Shown here: one piece after another, positions 45,391-55,017 of the stretch
Position numbering within the stretch: the first letter of the stretch is position 1
Layout of the letters: each line of letters opens with the position of its first letter
Origin: Oceanobacillus zhaokaii
Lineage (GTDB): Bacteria; Bacillota; Bacilli; Bacillales; Amphibacillaceae
DNA: 64,000 bases
Reading direction: 5' to 3'
Assembly (NCBI RefSeq): GCF_003352005.1
Contig: NZ_CP024848.1
Location: forward strand, 4,039,001 to 4,103,000
The notes under the pieces: model-generated
Database searches by the model: none
What the model saw: the letters and a program-made list of their open reading frames with translations, nothing else
What the model was told of the DNA's origin: nothing
Program-made: the position numbers and the translations under genes

Positions 45391-45653
45391 TAATGCACCT
45401 CTCCAATTAGATTCAAAGATTCGTTCCTGTAAAAAAGTTTCGCTTGGCGCGCGACCAAGCATATTCTTCTATGATAACACGGTTTTTAGAGAAAAGCGTG
45501 TCAGATAATGTAGAAGAAGTATTTCCCAGGTAATAATTTGTCGACGATTGGAAAGGTATGGAATCATCCGTCAATTTCCCCGTCGTCAATCAAGGCTTTT
45601 TTCTTGAGCTTCTATTATAATAGGAAGAAGTATATGAATAAGGATGAAAAAGA

Positions 45654-46142
45654 ATGACCTTTTGGAAAATATTTTTAAATAGTATCAAATTACCTAATAA
45701 AGATGCAATGTTTAAGCTTAATCGAGTGGGAATGGATTTTGCATTATTTTACATGTTTATACTTTTATTTATTGTATCCATTCCAGCACTAATTGAGAGA
45801 ATTACGAATCCCACTGGAATCGGTGGAGAGATGAATCTTATTTTCATTGTCATTTATTTCTTTATTTTTTATTATTTGCCAATGACTCTTATCGTATTAG
45901 GTTGCATCTCCTTCGTTGCATATATCGGCAGATTTATTGCAAGGCTGATGCAGCGGAAATTACGCTATGCGATTATTTGGAAGTTAATTTCCTTTACAAC
46001 AACGATTCCCTTACTAGTGTATACCGTCATATCGTTTGTTTATTCCGTTAGCAGTATTTTTTTATTACTAGCTCTGATTTATAGTATTAGTTTGCTGATT
46101 ATCATGATTTCTATCTATCCGAAGCGCAGGATACGTCCTTAG
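45654..46142 (+). CDS. DUF1189-like membrane protein
   Basis: This 162-residue membrane protein has about four hydrophobic segments. The N-terminus FWKIFLNSIKLPNKDAMFKLNR followed by a membrane helix fits the DUF1189 family; the function is unknown. It is one of the few plus-strand genes in the conserved block, inserted between rpsR and yybS. AAGGATG precedes the ATG. Confidence 0.65.
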   Translation: MTFWKIFLNSIKLPNKDAMFKLNRVGMDFALFYMFILLFIVSIPALIERITNPTGIGGEMNLIFIVIYFFIFYYLPMTLIVLGCISFVAYIGRFIARLMQRKLRYAIIWKLISFTTTIPLLVYTVISFVYSVSSIFLLLALIYSISLLIIMISIYPKRRIRP

Positions 46143-46230
46143 CTTCCATATATTATAGCTAGATGATCAATACGACTATCTTTTCCATTAACAGAGTAAG
46201 TTAGTAGATAAGTATAGGAGTGAATTAAAA

Positions 46231-46269
46231 AAACCTCTAAACCAAGCATATTGCCTAGTCTAGAGGTTT
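46231..46269. terminator. Bidirectional terminator between DUF1189-like gene and rpsR
   Basis: AAACCTCTA (46231-46239) pairs with TAGAGGTTT (46261-46269), with A- and T-rich flanks. Confidence 0.8.
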
Positions 46270-46276
46270 CTTTATA

Positions 46277-46510
46277 TTACTCAGCTACGAATGGTAATAA
46301 TGCCATTACGCGAGCACGCTTGATTGCTACTGTAAGTTTACGTTGATATTTTGCAGATGTTCCAGTTACACGACGAGGAAGAATTTTTCCACGTTCTGAA
46401 ATGAAACGTCTTAGTAAATCAACATCTTTATAGTCAATGTGCGTAATACCGTTTGCTGTAAAGTAACATACTTTACGACGTTTAGCACGTCCACGACGAA
46501 CTCCTGCCAT
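46277..46510 (-). CDS. rpsR: 30S ribosomal protein S18
   Basis: This is a small basic 30S platform protein that pairs with S6. The signature [16 protein letters not shown] and [23 protein letters not shown] is complete at 77 residues. It is the last gene of rpsF-ssb-rpsR. Confidence 0.98.
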   Translation of the reverse strand: MAGVRRGRAKRRKVCYFTANGITHIDYKDVDLLRRFISERGKILPRRVTGTSAKYQRKLTVAIKRARVMALLPFVAE

Positions 46511-46553
46511 TGATACCCCTCCTTTTGATGTTTAAGGATGTTCGGACATCCTT

Positions 46554-47078
46554 TTAGAATGGTAAATCATCATCTGATATATCGATAGGCGCACCATTAT
46601 TTTTAAATGGGTCCTCAAAATTATTGTTTTGATTCTGGTTTTGTTGATATTGGTTTTGGTTTTGGTTTTGATTTTGATTTTGATTCTGATTTTGGTACTG
46701 ATTCTGATTTTGCCCGTATCCTGAAGTATTTTGTCCTCTGTCCCCTGAAGAAGCAGAACCTTTTGATTCCAAAAATTGCACACTATCAGCAACAATCTCT
46801 GTTACATACACAGTTTTACCATCTTGACCTTCATAGCTACGTGTTTGAACACGGCCATCGACACCAATCAAATTACCTTTTTTCATATAATTTGCCAGGT
46901 TCTCAGCTGGTCTACGCCAAACAACACAATTAATAAAGTCTGCTTCACGGTTTCCTTCCTGATTAGAGAAAGGACGATTCACTGCAATATTAAAGTTAGC
47001 AACTGCAACTCCAGTCGGTGTATAACGTAAATCAGGATCCCTCGTTAACCTGCCAACAAGTACGACACGATTTAACAT
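46554..47078 (-). CDS. ssb: Single-stranded DNA-binding protein
   Basis: The OB-fold core ([42 protein letters not shown]) is followed by a flexible linker and the acidic tip DISDDDLPF that recruits partner proteins. The linker is almost pure Asn and Gln over about 35 residues, encoded by a hexanucleotide-like tandem repeat at 46621-46713. I set the start at 47078, because AAGGAGTGG is eight bases ahead; the upstream in-frame codons are too close. It lies between rpsF and rpsR. Confidence 0.97.
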   Translation of the reverse strand: MLNRVVLVGRLTRDPDLRYTPTGVAVANFNIAVNRPFSNQEGNREADFINCVVWRRPAENLANYMKKGNLIGVDGRVQTRSYEGQDGKTVYVTEIVADSVQFLESKGSASSGDRGQNTSGYGQNQNQYQNQNQNQNQNQNQNQYQQNQNQNNNFEDPFKNNGAPIDISDDDLPF

Positions 47079-47093
47079 CAGAACCACTCCTTA

Positions 47094-47384
47094 TTATTGT
47101 TCATCTACTCGAATTGCAATATGACGAATAATATCTTCAGAGAACTTAGCTAGGCGATCAAATTCATTTACTGATTTCTCATCACCGCTGAAGTTAATGA
47201 TTACATAATATCCATCACGGTAGTCATTGATTTCATAAGCAAGACGTTTCTTGCCTTTTTCGTCAACTTTTTCAATCTCCGCACCGTTATCAGTAAGAAT
47301 ACCGTTAAAACGCTCAATCAAAGCAGTTTTAGCTTCCTCTTCAATGTCTGGGCGGATGATGTACATGATTTCGTATTTTCTCAT
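47094..47384 (-). CDS. rpsF: 30S ribosomal protein S6
   Basis: [22 protein letters not shown], the [21 protein letters not shown] segment and the C-terminal RHIAIRVDE are complete at 96 residues. It is the first gene of the rpsF-ssb-rpsR operon, with a structured leader upstream. Confidence 0.98.
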   Translation of the reverse strand: MRKYEIMYIIRPDIEEEAKTALIERFNGILTDNGAEIEKVDEKGKKRLAYEINDYRDGYYVIINFSGDEKSVNEFDRLAKFSEDIIRHIAIRVDEQ

Positions 47385-47404
47385 CCGTTACACCTCCTTT
47401 TGGT

Positions 47405-47460
47405 CTTAGCGGCTCTTATTTGTTGGACGTTTATCACGGTCCTTAATAAGAGCAAGGAAT
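47405..47460 (-). promoter_or_regulatory. S6:S18-type ribosomal protein leader
   Basis: On the minus strand the rpsF leader folds with an outer stem CTCTTATT/AATAAGAG and an inner stem GGAC/GTCC that holds an ACCGTG bulge or loop. The CCG in this context is the hallmark of the S6:S18 binding RNA described for rpsF operons, which gives feedback control. Confidence 0.65.
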
Positions 47461-47580
47461 AAAATTAATTACTCACAATAAGTTATTATACCAAATAACT
47501 TGTTAGAAATCAAGCATTCGAGAGATCCTTTTTCGTTATACAAATAGAGTTAGTGAAAGTTGCTTTTCTAGCTGTTCCTT

Positions 47581-48681
47581 TTAAACATTAAAACGGAAAT
47601 GAATAACATCGCCATCTTTAACAATATACTCTTTTCCTTCTAAACGAACCTTCCCTTTTTCACGAGCATGTGCCATCGTTCCTGCATCCAATAGGTCATC
47701 ATAGGAAACCGTTTCGGCACGAATAAATCCACGCTCAAAATCCGTATGAATAATTCCTGCTGCTTGTGGCGCTTTAATGCCTTTTTTAAATGTCCATGCA
47801 CGTACTTCTTGCTCACCCGCTGTAAAATAAGTAGCCAAACCTAAGAGATTATAGGAAGCTTTGATAAGTTTATCTAAGCCAGACTCAGCAATTCCTAAGT
47901 CTTCTAAGAACATTGCCTTTTCTTCGGGCTCTAATTCAGATATTTCCTCTTCGATTCGTGCACAAACAACAATAACCTCAGCATTTTCTTTTGCAGCATA
48001 ATCTTTTACTTTTTGAATGTTTTCATTGGAATCGTGATCAGCAACCTCTTCCTCGGCCACGTTTGCCACATATAATGTTGGTTTGCTCGTTAATAAATGC
48101 AGCCCTTTGACAGTCTTCCACTGATCTTCTGTGAATTCCAAAGATCGTACGGGCTTTTCCTCTTCCAGGCCTGCTTTAATCTTTTCAAGGACATCAAATT
48201 CCTGTACCGCATCTTTATCCTTCTGTCTCGCAAGCTTTTCAACTCGCTGGTAACGTTTGTTTACCGTTTCTAAGTCAGCTAAGATTAGCTCAAGATTGAT
48301 GATTTCAATATCATCAATAGGGTCAATTTTTCCTGAAACGTGCGTAATGTTTGGATCAACAAAACAACGCACCACCTGGCAAATTGCATCTACTTGGCGA
48401 ATATGAGAAAGAAACTGGTTTCCTAGTCCTTCTCCCTTACTCGCACCCTCAACAATACCTGCAATATCGGTAAATTCAAATGCAGTTGGTACAGTTTTCT
48501 TCGGTTTTACTAATTCTGTTAATTTATCTAAACGGTCGTCTGGAACTTCTACAATTCCTACATTCGGATCAATGGTAGCAAATGGATAGTTTGCTGCTTC
48601 TGCTCCAGCCTGTGTAATTGCATTAAATAGCGTGGATTTTCCAACGTTTGGAAGTCCAACAATTCCTGCTGTCAATGCCAT
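47581..48681 (-). CDS. ychF: Ribosome-binding ATPase YchF/OLA1
   Basis: This TRAFAC-class NTPase binds ribosomes and prefers ATP over GTP. GIVGLPNVGKSTLFNA, DIAGIVEGASKGEGLGNQFLSHIRQVDAI, and the C-terminal TGS domain (TFKKGIKAPQAAGIIHTDFERGFIRAE, DGDVIHFRFNV) are all intact at 366 residues. The start at 48681 follows AAGGAGTG. Confidence 0.97.
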   Translation of the reverse strand: MALTAGIVGLPNVGKSTLFNAITQAGAEAANYPFATIDPNVGIVEVPDDRLDKLTELVKPKKTVPTAFEFTDIAGIVEGASKGEGLGNQFLSHIRQVDAICQVVRCFVDPNITHVSGKIDPIDDIEIINLELILADLETVNKRYQRVEKLARQKDKDAVQEFDVLEKIKAGLEEEKPVRSLEFTEDQWKTVKGLHLLTSKPTLYVANVAEEEVADHDSNENIQKVKDYAAKENAEVIVVCARIEEEISELEPEEKAMFLEDLGIAESGLDKLIKASYNLLGLATYFTAGEQEVRAWTFKKGIKAPQAAGIIHTDFERGFIRAETVSYDDLLDAGTMAHAREKGKVRLEGKEYIVKDGDVIHFRFNV

Positions 48682-48772
48682 GTGAACTTTCACTCCTTAA
48701 GGATTCTTTCATCTGAACGCGTTCGTTAGTCTAATTATAGTTACTACTATAAAAAAAGACAAATACATAAAA

Positions 48773-48809
48773 AGCAAAAATAGGTAGTGAAACGATACCT
48801 ATTTTTGCT
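48773..48809. terminator. 14-bp terminator hairpin
   Basis: AGCAAAAATAGGTA (48773-48786) pairs perfectly with TACCTATTTTTGCT (48796-48809), between the DUF951 gene and ychF. Confidence 0.8.
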
Positions 48810-48889
48810 CTGTATCCTATCATAATATCATTGTCTGCTTCTATTTTATCATTTTGGAGCACTTATAGTCTATATTTATTAATTTTTAA

Positions 48890-49090
48890 CTATTTTTCTT
48901 CTGCTCTTTCAAGCACCTTTTTCATCTTTTTCCCAAAATCTCTTCTCGGTATCATTACACTATGATCGCAGCCTTGGCATTTTATGCGAATATCCATTCC
49001 CATACGGATGATTTTCCATCGATTTTCTCCACATGGATGAGGCTTCTTCATCTGAACGATATCATTTAATCCGAATACTTTTTCTTCCAT
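48890..49090 (-). CDS. YyzM-like DUF951 protein
   Basis: This 66-residue protein has FGLNDIVQMKKPHPCGENRWKI and IRIKCQGCDHSVMIPRRDF; the Cys at CG and the CxxC pair suggest a small zinc site. It matches DUF951 (YyzM), which sits next to ychF in many Firmicutes. The function is unknown. GGAGAAAC lies upstream of the ATG. Confidence 0.88.
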   Translation of the reverse strand: MEEKVFGLNDIVQMKKPHPCGENRWKIIRMGMDIRIKCQGCDHSVMIPRRDFGKKMKKVLERAEEK

Positions 49091-49426
49091 CGATGTTTCT
49101 CCTTTTTAACTCTTATTATAGCTGAAAATAGAATTACATGCTTCTTCATTTTAAACTATTTGACTAAGATTGTTACAATTAAAACCCCAAACAGATATAT
49201 ACTTGATCTTACAGGAGATGTTCTTCCAATGAACAAACGTTGCAAATAGTGATATACAAAAAGAACGAATCATTAAAAAACCACCTATTATTAAGAATGT
49301 GTTTAATAATCCTGTTAAAAATCGAAAAACAAAACAAAACAAATGTTCCACAATTAAAATGACAATTTTTGGATGAAATCCTTATAGATTATCAGTGTGG
49401 ACCGATTGATAAATGGAGGAGAGTAA
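49091..49426. other. Intergenic region, nothing recognised
   Basis: This is an AT-rich divergent spacer between the DUF951 gene and the HEAT-like gene. A 66-codon open frame on the minus strand has no recognisable features. Promoters for both neighbours are expected here. Confidence 0.3.
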
Positions 49427-50176
49427 ATGAAAAGTTCTGATTCTCGGTTAAAGGGCCGTGGAAAGATTGTATTTGAAGATTTACATCTCTATAACGGTTA
49501 CACAAAAATGGAACTAATAGAATTGATTAAATCTAAGGAAGCATATAAAAGAACGATAGCTGTAAAATTACTATCAGAGAAAAGTGATTTGAGCGATGAT
49601 CTGATGCATTTGTTTCTTAATACTCTTGCACAAGAAAAAAAACTTTATACTAAGATCGAATTGTGTGATGCTCTCTCAAAGGGTGGCAGGGAGTCTGCTA
49701 AGGTTATGGTCGAATATTTAGGTAAGATAGGCAATAATCAGCATAAAGTATTACCTACTGATGGTTTCAATAAGAATAGCTATCCCTTGCCGAGAGACAT
49801 TATTGCAAGAACTTTAGCTCATATGGATGAGGAAATTCTACCAATATTATTGTATGTACTAAAAGCAAACAATCCCTTTGAGATTCAAGAAGGGATTGAT
49901 GCAATAGGGTTTATTTGTTTTAACCGTAAAATACATCGTCATTCTCAAATTATTGATGCACTTATACAATGTTTAAAGGACCATTACAATGATGAGATTA
50001 TCCGTTGGAAATTGGTCAGGTCCTTTGAAAGTTTTAACGACATCAATATGATTAAAATTCTTCAGCACATCGAACAAGAGGATATTCAACCGATAATAAG
50101 AATTGAAGCTAAGCGATCACTAAGCATTATTAATAACCGTACGAAAGGCTGGAAAAATGACTTATCAAGTGTATAA
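49427..50176 (+). CDS. HEAT-repeat-like protein of unknown function
   Basis: The 249-residue soluble protein is mostly helical, with repeated patterns of the form (A/S)xxLLSxxxxLxDDLMHLFLNTL, RDIIARTLAHMDEEILPILLYVL and DEIIRWKLVRSFESFNDINMIKIL, typical of HEAT-like armadillo folds. No enzyme motif is visible. I do not recognise the family. It stands alone on the plus strand in a block of minus-strand housekeeping genes, at the place where B. subtilis has other genes, and so appears to be an insertion. GGAGG precedes the ATG. Confidence 0.6.
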   Translation: MKSSDSRLKGRGKIVFEDLHLYNGYTKMELIELIKSKEAYKRTIAVKLLSEKSDLSDDLMHLFLNTLAQEKKLYTKIELCDALSKGGRESAKVMVEYLGKIGNNQHKVLPTDGFNKNSYPLPRDIIARTLAHMDEEILPILLYVLKANNPFEIQEGIDAIGFICFNRKIHRHSQIIDALIQCLKDHYNDEIIRWKLVRSFESFNDINMIKILQHIEQEDIQPIIRIEAKRSLSIINNRTKGWKNDLSSV

Positions 50177-50226
50177 GTCATTTTAATATCGCGATCAATA
50201 CAACCACAATATACAACTTCAGCTAG

Positions 50227-51243
50227 CTAATCTGCTTTATTCCAGATTGGATACAGGAGTAAGCGAGTAAGCACATATAAATTTAGAATGCCGTAAATTG
50301 GATACGTATAGCTAATTAATGTTGAAAACCCAATTGCTGTTAGTGGAACCATCACGACTAACAAAAGAATAACAATGGAGACAAATGACAGCTTGAAATA
50401 TTCTTGGATACGACTTACAATCCCTAGAATCCCTGCTGCAGCAGTTTTAAAAATGGCTAGCCATAGAAGGACTGACATTATAATCAAAACAATAACCGGA
50501 TAATGCTTTAAAATCGCAAATAGAGGAATTTCATATGAAATAATTACCTGTTCGATTTGAATCAAACTATTATTGTAAATGTATGAAATTCCCCCTAGAA
50601 TTACTCCACTACTAACACTGGCGATAACTATTTCTTTTTTTGAGCTAATTTTATTGCCAATTGCACCAATAACAGCAATGATTGGCAAAATATTTAAAGC
50701 TGTAAATGGAAATGCAGCAATCCAATTGTCCTGCTCATGGATATGAGAAAACAATATTAGATTTTGGTCAACCATAAAATTGATAAGGACAACCAAGAGC
50801 CCCACAATCAAGATTGGCACAATAACCTGATTCATTGATAATAAACCATTAATCCCATTCATAAACAATAAAATTAATGCGACGACCATGATGCCGATTC
50901 CTAGCCAATTTGGCACATTAAATGCTTGTCCAGTAGCACCGCCCCCTGCGATCATTACGACAGTTATTGTGAATAAATAAATCAAAATCATGACATCATA
51001 AAATCCTGTTAAACGCGCACCAACAATATCTTTCAGCACTGGTATATAATGGGTCGATTTCCTAGAATAGCTTATATTCATAATAACCATACAGCCAATC
51101 GTAAAGAAGATAGTTACTAAAAGAATAGCTAGTCCACTTCCATGTCCAAAAAACTCCCATATTTCCCTGCCAGAAGTATACCCGGCGCCAATCGTTGCAC
51201 CAATAATTAGTGACATCCATTTAAATCCTGCTCTCCACATCAT
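50227..51243 (-). CDS. YkvI-like membrane protein
   Basis: This polytopic membrane protein of about 338 residues has ten hydrophobic segments. The N-terminal FKWMSLIIGATIGAGYTSGREIWEFFG contains the GAxxGAGxxSG pattern of amino-acid/APC-type transporters, and the whole resembles YkvI of B. subtilis. The substrate is unknown. The ATG at 51243 has GGAGGAAAG directly upstream. It is divergent from yyaC. Confidence 0.75.
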   Translation of the reverse strand: MMWRAGFKWMSLIIGATIGAGYTSGREIWEFFGHGSGLAILLVTIFFTIGCMVIMNISYSRKSTHYIPVLKDIVGARLTGFYDVMILIYLFTITVVMIAGGGATGQAFNVPNWLGIGIMVVALILLFMNGINGLLSMNQVIVPILIVGLLVVLINFMVDQNLILFSHIHEQDNWIAAFPFTALNILPIIAVIGAIGNKISSKKEIVIASVSSGVILGGISYIYNNSLIQIEQVIISYEIPLFAILKHYPVIVLIIMSVLLWLAIFKTAAAGILGIVSRIQEYFKLSFVSIVILLLVVMVPLTAIGFSTLISYTYPIYGILNLYVLTRLLLYPIWNKAD

Positions 51244-51327
51244 CTTTCCTCCAATATTTTTAATATTCATGTATAGAAAGATATAAAAATCCGTATACTA
51301 TACCAATATGTTTGTGGAGGATAAGCT

Positions 51328-51951
51328 ATGAATCTAATAAATCGATTTGCAAATAATAATGAATCTTTCCGTATGCTCCATACCGAACCAATATTATCTG
51401 AAACTATTAGTGAAAAAATCATTTCTTGGCTGCCGAATTCTGCTCGTGAGTATGTAATTGTTTGTATTGGTACTGATCGTTCTACAGGTGATGCCCTTGG
51501 ACCATTGGTCGGAAGCTATTTTCAAGAAATGCGTCCTAGACATATGACGGTATATGGGACACTGCATGATCCTGTTCACGCAACCAATTTAACAGAATCG
51601 ATTGTAAAAATTAATGAAACACATAGGAACCCATTTATCATCGCAATCGATGCCTGTTTAGGTAAAAATACATCAATTGGCCATATTATTACAGGTACGG
51701 GACCACTCAAGCCCGGAGCTGCTTTAAACAAGCCTCTTCCAGAAGTTGGTGACGTACACATAACAGGAGTAGTAAATATTGGCGGATTTATGGAATACTC
51801 TATTTTACAAAACACTAGGCTGTCGATTGTTGTTGATATGGCTAAGCAAATTGCTGCGATATTAGACCATATCGATCAGAGACTGACTTCCAATGAAACT
51901 ATTCCAGCCACCATAACAATGAGAAAACGTAAAAGAAAGAATATGGTGTAG
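51328..51951 (+). CDS. yyaC: YyaC-like spore protein (GPR-related)
   Basis: This 207-residue protein contains YVIVCIGTDRSTGDALGPLVGS, the nucleophile-region motif shared with germination protease GPR and HycI-type peptidases, plus FIIAIDACLGKN and PEVGDVHITGVVNIGGFMEY. YyaC is found in spore formers next to the parAB region. GGAGG is close upstream. It is transcribed toward a long intergenic region. Confidence 0.92.
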   Translation: MNLINRFANNNESFRMLHTEPILSETISEKIISWLPNSAREYVIVCIGTDRSTGDALGPLVGSYFQEMRPRHMTVYGTLHDPVHATNLTESIVKINETHRNPFIIAIDACLGKNTSIGHIITGTGPLKPGAALNKPLPEVGDVHITGVVNIGGFMEYSILQNTRLSIVVDMAKQIAAILDHIDQRLTSNETIPATITMRKRKRKNMV

Positions 51952-52223
51952 CAACCACAGCATTGCATGCAACCCATTTAAATGTAGATGCATATTTAAA
52001 AGAGGGTAAAAGATTGGAACTGCTAATACGCTCATCAAAAAATCGATTGTATATCAAGTGAATATTGATAGTTCTTGGTTAATGTAAACTATGAACTAAT
52101 GACAATTGTGATTTCAATTATGGTAGCAGTTGCTATTCACAAACGGTCTTCAGTATTTTGCTACACTCAACGCCGATAGTTAGTGGGTTTGCCATTCTTT
52201 TTTCGATAGAATCTGCACTATCT

Positions 52224-52346
52224 CCAGCGGAAGAAATACACGAAGACTCCTGCGGAAAAAAGAGCCTAGGTGAGACTACGAAGTGCGTCAGCACAAGAAG
52301 GCTCACCAGCTTCCCCGCGGAAAGCGAAGTGTATTTCTGGAGCGAG
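52224..52346. repeat. Dispersed repeat R1, copy 2 (minus orientation)
   Basis: This is the cleanest copy of R1. AGAAATACAC (52232-52241) and GTGTATTTCT (52329-52338) are perfect inverted ends. Internal segments, GAGCCTAGGTGAGACT, AAGTGCGTCAGCAC and GGCTCACCAGC, are shared with copies at 29.8 and 61.2 kb. The remainder of 51952-52470 holds no gene. Confidence 0.78.
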
Positions 52347-52410
52347 AGGCCTGAGAGAAATCTCTTGACTATGTAAGTGCGCTGTTCATCTAAATTGCGA
52401 ACAAATCAAT

Positions 52411-52446
52411 AAGGGCCATCAAGCTTCACTGCACTTGATGGCCCTT
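52411..52446. terminator. Bidirectional terminator
   Basis: AAGGGCCATCAAG (52411-52423) pairs perfectly with CTTGATGGCCCTT (52434-52446), just downstream of the DUF554 gene. Confidence 0.88.
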
Positions 52447-52470
52447 ATTCTAACAAATATTCAATTCCTC

Positions 52471-53175
52471 TTATATTAATTGATAAATATAATATATAAT
52501 TCCAACTGTAACAATGGAAGGCAACAGATTACCAATCCGGATATTTGTGATTTTAAGCAAGTTTAAACCGATAGCAAGGACGAGTAATCCTCCGACTGCT
52601 GTTACTTCAACAATTAGACCGTTTAAAAATGCTTCTGGTAGCCATTTCTCAATTTGCGTGGCAAATAATGCAATTGCCCCCTGATATAGAACAACAGGAA
52701 TGACAGATATAACGACACCAAATCCTAATGTTGTCGTTAAAACCAATGCTGTAAATCCATCGATAACGCCCTTCGTAATAAGCACTTCATGATCACCGCG
52801 AATTCCGCTATCCAATGCACCAATAATCGCCATTGCACCGATACAGAAGATCAATGTCGCCGTGATAAATCCTTGGGCAACACTAAAATTGTTATTTGTT
52901 GTTGTAAATTTACTGCCAATCCAATTGCCCAGACGGTTTAAGCCCTCTTCTAAATGTATGAATTCGCCAATAATTGCCCCAGATAATAAGCTTAGCAGGA
53001 CGATAATAATTTGATCAGTTGCTATTGCCATTTGTAAACCAATCAGCATAACCGCAAGCCCTATCCCATGCATTACTGTTTCTTTGTAGCGTTCAGGTAT
53101 TTTTGTAAAAAAGAGCCCAAGTACACTACCAATTATTATTAATGCACCATTTATTAACGTTCCAAGCAATACCAT
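52471..53175 (-). CDS. DUF554-family membrane protein (YdfK-like)
   Basis: This 234-residue membrane protein begins VLLGTLINGALIIIGSVLGLFF and has six or seven hydrophobic segments, with FCIGAMAIIGALDSGIRGDHEVLITKGVIDGF in the middle, the hallmark of DUF554. The transport function is unknown. The start at 53175 is chosen because it matches the conserved family N-terminus; AGGGTGG is upstream. It lies between parB and yyaC, where B. subtilis has no such gene. Confidence 0.85.
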   Translation of the reverse strand: MVLLGTLINGALIIIGSVLGLFFTKIPERYKETVMHGIGLAVMLIGLQMAIATDQIIIVLLSLLSGAIIGEFIHLEEGLNRLGNWIGSKFTTTNNNFSVAQGFITATLIFCIGAMAIIGALDSGIRGDHEVLITKGVIDGFTALVLTTTLGFGVVISVIPVVLYQGAIALFATQIEKWLPEAFLNGLIVEVTAVGGLLVLAIGLNLLKITNIRIGNLLPSIVTVGIIYYIYQLI

Positions 53176-53225
53176 TGATTTAACGCCACCCTTTGCTAGA
53201 TCTTCTACATACATGAATATAAAAA

Positions 53226-53241
53226 TGTTTCACGTGGAACA
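53226..53241. promoter_or_regulatory. parS centromere site
   Basis: TGTTTCACGTGGAACA matches the reverse complement of the B. subtilis parS consensus TGTTNCACGTGAAACA at all positions. It lies between parB and the DUF554 gene. Confidence 0.88.
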
Positions 53242-53385
53242 TTTTGTTGTTCTCTCTCTTAAAGCCCATTAGAAAACTTGGTTGCCATCTAGCTTTAGAT
53301 TGCAACTTATTTACACAATTTGCAAAAAGCTGCCCTATCAACACTATCTATTTGCTAAATTTCACACGGAATAAGCGAAATAAAA

Positions 53386-53411
53386 AACTGACGACAGCTT
53401 TGGCGTCAGTT
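53386..53411. terminator. Terminator of parB
   Basis: AACTGACG (53386-53393) pairs with CGTCAGTT (53404-53411); on the minus strand the hairpin runs into a T-tract. Confidence 0.8.
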
Positions 53412-53426
53412 CAATTATTATCGTAA

Positions 53427-54263
53427 CTACTTCTCTAAGACTTCCAAAATACGTTCGAGGTCGTCGTCTGAGTAAAACTCAATTTCTATTTTCCCTTTGC
53501 GTTTTCCACGTTGTATTGTAACAGCTGTCCCTAAAAAGTCTCTTAAAATAGATTCTCTTTCTTGAAGAAATACATCCTTTTTAACCTTTTCTTTCTTTTG
53601 TACAGGATTTTCATTTAAAACAACAATTAGCTTTTCAACCTGTCTTACATTTAGTTTCTCAGTACGAATCTTATTCACCAGTGGAAATAATCTGCCCTTA
53701 TCTTTAAGACCTAATAAAGCACGTCCATGTCCCATTGATAATTCGCCATTGTTAATATACGCAACAATCTGGTCTGGCAACGAGAGCAAGCGTACGATAT
53801 TTGCAATATGAGAGCGACTTTTTCCTAAACGTTTCGATAACTCTTCTTGTGTTAAATTCAATTCCTTCATAAGATTAGCATATGCATGTGCTTCTTCAAT
53901 TGGAGTTAAATCTTCTCGCTGTAAGTTTTCCAACAATGCAATCTCCATCATTCGCTCATCAGTCATCTCTTTTACAACAGCAGGCACAGTTCTAAGTCCA
54001 GCTTCCTTCGCTGCACGATAACGTCTTTCCCCAACCACTATCTCGTATCCTTTAATACTTTTACGAACAATGATTGGTTGAATGATTCCATGTTCAAGAA
54101 TAGACTCTTTCAATTCTTCAATTGCATCTGCGTGAAAAGTTTTTCTTGGTTGATATGGATTTGGTCTGCATTCTGTAATAGCAATTTCTTGAATTGATTC
54201 ATTTTCTTCCTTCTCTATCTCAGGAAAAAAAGCATTGAGTCCCTTACCCAACCCTTTCGCCAC
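53427..54263 (-). CDS. parB: Chromosome-partitioning protein ParB (Spo0J)
   Basis: This CTP-dependent clamp loads at parS and recruits SMC. MAKGLGKGLNAFFPE is followed by RPNPYQPRKTFHADAIEELKESI, the CTP-binding GERRYRAAK and ENLQREDLTPIEEAHAYANL, and the helix-turn-helix LTQEELSKRLGKSRSHIANIVRLLSLP. At 278 residues it matches Spo0J. It overlaps parA by 20 bases. Confidence 0.97.
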   Translation of the reverse strand: MAKGLGKGLNAFFPEIEKEENESIQEIAITECRPNPYQPRKTFHADAIEELKESILEHGIIQPIIVRKSIKGYEIVVGERRYRAAKEAGLRTVPAVVKEMTDERMMEIALLENLQREDLTPIEEAHAYANLMKELNLTQEELSKRLGKSRSHIANIVRLLSLPDQIVAYINNGELSMGHGRALLGLKDKGRLFPLVNKIRTEKLNVRQVEKLIVVLNENPVQKKEKVKKDVFLQERESILRDFLGTAVTIQRGKRKGKIEIEFYSDDDLERILEVLEK

Positions 54264-55017
54264 TTTCCATCACTTCCTTTGCTAATTCGAGATAGACTTC
54301 TGCACCTTTCGATTTTGGATCATACGTAATAATTGGTTGTCCATGACTCGGTGCCTCTCCAAGTCTTACATTTCTTGGAATAATCGTTTTATACACTTTA
54401 TCTTGGAAATACTTCTTAACCTCTTCAATTACTTGTATACCCAAATTCGTTCTTGCATCAAGCATTGTTAGCAAGACACCTTCAATCATCAATGTCTTAT
54501 TTAAATGCTTTTGTACCAATCGAATGGTATTGAGTAGCTGACTCAATCCTTCAAGAGCATAATACTCACATTGAACTGGAATAATCACTGTATCAGAAGC
54601 TGTTAATGCATTTAATGTTAATAATCCCAGTGATGGAGGACAATCTATAATAATATAATCATAAGAATCTTTAAGACTATCTAATGCTCTCTTCAGACGG
54701 ATTTCTCTTGAAATAATTGGCACAAGTTCAATTTCAGCACCTGCTAGTTGAATGGTTGCAGGAATAATATCTAAATTATCCAATTCCGTTGAAATGACTA
54801 CTTCTTCAGCAGGTAAATCTTCGACAAGTACATTATAAACACAATTACTTACATCAGCCTTGTTAACACCTACACCACTCGTTGCGTTTCCTTGTGGATC
54901 TGTATCAACTAATAGTACCTTATTCCCTAAATGCGCTAGACAGGCACTAATATTTACGGATGAAGTTGTTTTCCCTACGCCACCTTTTTGATTAGCGATG
55001 GACATTATTTTTCCCAT
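54244..55017 (-). CDS. parA: Chromosome-partitioning ATPase ParA (Soj)
   Basis: This is a deviant Walker ATPase: SIANQKGGVGKTTSSVNISA, VLLVDTDPQGNATSGVG and YIIIDCPPSLGLLTLNAL. At 257 residues it matches Soj, which also regulates DnaA. It is cotranscribed with parB. Confidence 0.98.
   Translation of the reverse strand: MGKIMSIANQKGGVGKTTSSVNISACLAHLGNKVLLVDTDPQGNATSGVGVNKADVSNCVYNVLVEDLPAEEVVISTELDNLDIIPATIQLAGAEIELVPIISREIRLKRALDSLKDSYDYIIIDCPPSLGLLTLNALTASDTVIIPVQCEYYALEGLSQLLNTIRLVQKHLNKTLMIEGVLLTMLDARTNLGIQVIEEVKKYFQDKVYKTIIPRNVRLGEAPSHGQPIITYDPKSKGAEVYLELAKEVMESGERVG

Noticed and set aside
46621..46713. CRISPR-like repeated tract
   Set aside because: The repeats are six bases long, without spacers, and encode the SSB linker.
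49151..49351. 66-codon minus-strand open frame
   Set aside because: It has low-complexity hydrophobic and Cys/Phe-rich content in an AT-rich spacer, with no family pattern.
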